Part shown: positions 60,482 to 64,000 of the stretch, piece after piece
Layout of the letters: every line of letters begins with the position of its first letter
How positions within the stretch are numbered: position 1 is the first letter of the stretch
Assembly (NCBI GenBank): GCA_001692895.1
Contig: KV748215.1
Span: 1,471,720-1,535,719 of the forward strand
DNA from: Cenococcum geophilum 1.58
Lineage: Eukaryota > Ascomycota > Dothideomycetes > Gloniales > Gloniaceae
Reading direction: 5' to 3'
Length of the DNA stretch: 64,000 nt
Program-made: the position numbers and the translations under genes
The notes under the pieces: generated by a model
Told to the model about the DNA's origin: nothing
What the model saw: only the letters and a program-made list of their open reading frames with translations
Databases searched by the model: none

Positions 60482-60631
60482 TCCCTTGCACTGCTGGTGT
60501 TCAATAAACTGTGGCCCGTGCGCGACGCTTAGGAAAATCAATTTCATGACGCCTGACCGCCTACGAATGCAGTTGATTAATTGGTTGCGCACGGGCCACA
60601 AGTTATTGGACGAATCCAACAGTGCAAGGGA
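60482..60631. mobile_element. MITE with TCCCTTGCACTGYTGG terminal inverted repeats
   Basis: The 150 bp element has imperfect inverted ends of about 45 bases (both include CAATAA and GTGGCCCGTGCGC) and is flanked by TA. The outermost TCCCTT is the same as in the MITE at 50342. It keeps CpA and TpG, unlike its surroundings. Non-coding; the plus-strand frame at 60486-60716 only reflects its good composition. Confidence 0.8.
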
Positions 60632-61300
60632 TAACTTGCCGTCTTTCTTACTAGCGCTTTATATTAGATTTAGTAGCTTTAGTAGCTTACCTAATAGCCC
60701 GCTTCTATATAGCTAGTAAAGGAGGTTAACTTAGCGTTAAAGAAGATCTAAAAGGACTAGGGTACTCGGCCAAAAGTAAGCTTAATTAACTACCTTTAAT
60801 AGAGCTATAAGCTAATTCTAACTTATAGGCCTTATCTACTAAACCTAACGCCGGCGAAGCTACTGCTAAGAGAAGTTTAAGGTCTATAGAGCTTTTAATT
60901 ACTTTATTAATTAACTTTATATAACTACATATCGCTAAAACTCCGTTAAATAGCTTCTATAGTAGATTTAGAAAGGTAGGCGGCGTATTACAAAACTCTT
61001 AGCAATAGGATTAGCTTTAATATAGGCCTTTATAACTTCCTTACTAGTAATAGGCACGCCTTTATCTTTATTCTATCCCTAGCTAGAGAAGCTATAAAGC
61101 TCCTTCTATAGCTTCTAGTCCTTCTTATAGTTATTATATTTACTTTTAATTTATTTAAAAGTAATAAGCTATTAAATAATAGTAAGCGTATAATTAAGAG
61201 TAATCTTCTAGCCGTTAGATTTATAAGAGCTATCTACATAATATCCTTTCTTAACTGCCTTAACGAGGCCTTCTAATATCGCCTCCTCTACCTCGCCTGT
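60632..61300 (-). pseudogene. Degraded coding-like block, unassigned
   Basis: RIP-like sequence. The minus strand reads GVPITSKEVIKAYIKANPIA near 61050-61000, and other short coding-like pieces with stops. It may be a transposase or other element protein. No family recognised. Confidence 0.35.
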
Positions 61301-63588
61301 CTATCTTAGACGCGCATTCCTGTGTACTGCGGGCGTCGCTGTAACTCCACTACGGCTCCTCCAGGAGGTAGACGAAGGTGTAGAAAGCGTCGATCGCAGA
61401 GAGGGCGTTGGCCGAGGAGGCTCTATTAATACACTAAGGTAGGGAGTCGCGATAGGGGCCTGGTGGCAGAGAGGGGCTCATTCGGATCGGTCACCGACGT
61501 CAATCACGTATTATGCGAAGTCAAATCTAGAGCCCCATCTGGAGTCACTGAATAATTGCCTTAATTACAGATTTAAATGAGCCAAGGTAGTAGCCGCCAC
61601 TAATTACAAAACGGGCGACACTAAAAGGTGCACGGATTAATGAACTAACGGAGTCGTTTGGCGCCGTTTCCAACGTTCTCCTGATCGTGAATTGATTTTC
61701 TAGAGGGATTAAATCTACATTATGCAGACACGCAGAACGTGCTGTGTAATGTGCGTCGTGGATTGTAAGGTATGCCATATATTGTGTTGCTTAGAAATCT
61801 TCTATAGTTCTAGATATACTATAACTGTGCCAGATTGTGCTGTGCATTCTAGAACTCGGAGGTAAGTGCTAATGGTGGTATGCGTTTGAAGTTTAGGAAA
61901 TGTGGTTTTATTCTCTGCCTTATTGGCCGTTGCTTTATACTACTAGTAGTAATGCTAGGAAATATATTTGAACGGGGAAGGAGCCTGATCCTGCTGTAAG
62001 ACTGGATTCCAAGGGAAAGGCTACTCTACCAGCGGGTTTGATATGATTACTTATTAGGGACGGTTTGCACGAGAATGAAGCCCAGTATTGACGCTATTTT
62101 GGTATGCATAGCCACATACTAGCCTTGATCAAGGAGTCAGCTCCGAGGATCGTCATCCTCGATATTGACGACGTATTTGGTTAGATCTTGACGTACGTGG
62201 TACGTGCCCCCCCTTTTTATGGGTAATGCTATACCAGGGTGTATTTCCCCCCATAACTCTTAATATATAACTGTTATAAAAAAAAGCATTATATAGTAGA
62301 GATATAGAACTTAATAAGTTGAATCCAATGGTCCAAAAATTATAAAATTCTAATAAGAATTGGTAAAGATATAGCTATTTTAAGTTATACCGGGTTACTC
62401 AACAATATCTACCCCATCAAAATGAGAGATTCTATATATTTTGTATAGGTAATGCACATAGTAGAGATAGATCTACTGCCTCGTAAAGCTGGTAATAGAA
62501 AGGGAGATGTAGAATACAGCTTTTTAATCGTGAATGCACGGTTGTGTGGCTCATCAACCTCTAGCGTCAATATGCTGCAAACCGTCTCTATTGATGATAG
62601 ATGGCAACCCGTTAGGTATCTGGTATTAAGCTCCTACTCAAGTATTAGTTCCAGTAGTACTAGGTAATGTGATATTGTCTAAACAAGGCTGCAAGGAAAG
62701 CGCGGGCATATAACTCAACGCCTCAGCCCCTTTAAGAAGCCTACGGAGTAGAGAGGAGGCCCCCGCCCTTTTGTTTTTTGTGAAGGCCTGGCCATCTCCT
62801 ATGTCGTACAAATTTTTTGCAGTTTCTCCTACTGTATTACTACCAGGGGAGTCAATGCTATTGTTTAGGGCTAACTTGCGGCATAATCATATATGAGGAG
62901 AGGCGCGACTCAGGGCCGAGGTTCCTACGCGTGTGTTTACTAGTACGTAGTATTTCTTAGAGAAACACCCGGTGTCGTCACAATAATGTGGTTTCGTATT
63001 TACTAGCAACACTGTAAGACCAAACTCACATTTACTGGGCACCGCGTGTGGGCCTTCACGAGATAAGGATGCTTTGATCCCAAATTTAGCCCCCCAGCCG
63101 GTTGTCCAAACGGGCTCCAGTGCCGTTCTAGTGGTCTGCAGGATGTATTAGCTTTCCCGGCTCGGCGCGTTGAACCCTGTTCCTCTCAAAGTTCTGCGCC
63201 TACCCGCTTGCGTCTTGGCAAGCCCACGAATTTTATTAATTAATCGCGATAGGCCGAGGCGCATCTATTGCTCAGTTGTGCTTGTGGCCCCTCTCAGCCT
63301 GGCGGGTAAGCTACTGTACATAGCTGATTCTGCCTCGCAACAATCCAAACCCGATCCGATCATGTGTTCTCTCTCTCTGGTTGCCTGACCAGATGCGTTC
63401 ATGTACGACGAGCAGGCACTGGGAAAGCGCAAGACTAACTCGACGGTCATGTATTCTCTATTCGACTTGGGCCAGCGACCAGAAGATACGCCTTCTATCA
63501 TAAACATAATATTCCGCGTCTAAACCTGCTCAGTGCTCTTCGGCCCGCATCTGTATTCGAATAGCAGCGACTCGTGGTATACGATAGA
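61301..63588. other. 2.3 kb with no recognised gene
   Basis: Composition is balanced except for an AT-rich patch at about 62200-62450. Frames of 70-80 codons occur (for example 61545-61778 minus and 63265-63507 minus) but show no family motif. I cannot support a gene here. Confidence 0.45.
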
Positions 63589-64000
63589 ATGCTAAATAGG
63601 TGGATCCTGGTTTTTGAGCGGCTTCACGGTCGCCATGACATCGCGGACGTTCTTCGCGATATCATAGCGAAGCACGCTCTGGATTCTTCATTGTTGCAGC
63701 TTCAGGAGAATTCCGCCAGCAACACTGAATCATCAATTTGCGTCATTGTCTGGATTAAGGTAATATTTGACCTCCAAAGAACTTATCTCCAAGCATGCGC
63801 TGGTGTTAACGAATGTCCACCTTATCTTTTGCCTTGTCTCATTCCCTCAGAGCTCGTGTTCTCCACCATAACGTATCTCATTCAAGTCAAATTAAGACTT
63901 TTTCCCAACCAAACCAACATCATCACTCGAGAATTCGCGAAGCAAAGATATTTCATTGCGCAAACTTTACTTTCTGGCCTCCGACTTCTGTTGCTCCGCA
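63589..64000 (+). CDS. Open frame running off the right edge, partial hypothetical protein
   Basis: From ATG at 63589 the frame stays open for 137 codons to the window end. It starts MLNRWILVFERLHGRHDIAD and contains a hydrophobic stretch around residues 53-100. A GTAATATTTGAC at about 63759 could be an intron donor, so the real product may differ. No family recognised. Chance openness is possible. Confidence 0.35.
   Translation, partial: MLNRWILVFERLHGRHDIADVLRDIIAKHALDSSLLQLQENSASNTESSICVIVWIKVIFDLQRTYLQACAGVNECPPYLLPCLIPSELVFSTITYLIQVKLRLFPNQTNIITREFAKQRYFIAQTLLSGLRLLLLR

Overview
The window looks like nuclear DNA of a filamentous ascomycete (Pezizomycotina; Leotiomycetes is my best guess, not proven). 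The reasons are short 58-71 bp introns with fungal splice and branch signals, a fused PabA-PabB protein, compact divergent genes, and repeat blocks with the mark of repeat-induced point mutation (RIP): CpA and TpG are scarce and TpA is abundant. The genome appears two-speed, with gene islands of balanced composition set between RIP-scarred repeat blocks.

Layout. 1-33,343 is a nested pile of Ty3/Gypsy-type LTR-element fossils. A minus-strand family (called A here, with copies A, B and C) forms the base. A 12.8 kb plus-strand chromodomain element (family G, 4931-17779, 5-bp target duplication ATAAG) sits in copy B. It is itself split by a 6.9 kb minus-strand element (family H, 7437-14347, duplication GCAAC). 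Copy C (17870-27144) carries a 1.0 kb LINE-like insert and an almost unmutated 441 bp TRIM. Next come two copies of family D, one of them whole in outline with duplication TAAAG.

33,960-42,660 is a gene island: GPI13 (GPI-anchor ethanolamine phosphate transferase 3; two exons) faces the fused 4-amino-4-deoxychorismate synthase gene (folate pathway). 42,660-49,020 is the most unusual part: a decayed element with a RecQ-like helicase on the plus strand and a DUF6589-like protein on the minus strand, converging on each other. It has inverted terminal sequences and more than 20 copies of the octamer ATATCCGC/GCGGATAT. 49,523-52,676 is a DNA transposon with matching 14-bp ends and an 8-bp target duplication, now filled by an LTR-element fragment and a MITE.

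53,116-54,696 is an MFS transporter whose last codons and stop come from a family D LTR fragment. 54,950-55,680 may be a gene relic. 56,100-58,317 holds a divergent pair, CWC21 (spliceosome) and CDC123 (eIF2 assembly), sharing a 226 bp promoter region. 58,540-61,300 is low-complexity repeats, more LTR fossils, a second MITE and a degraded coding-like block. The last 2.7 kb is ordinary-looking DNA, with a reading frame that runs off the right edge.

The five recognised host genes are housekeeping or transport genes with no shared pathway. The interest lies in the mobile DNA between them. I found no tRNA, rRNA or CRISPR array that I could support.
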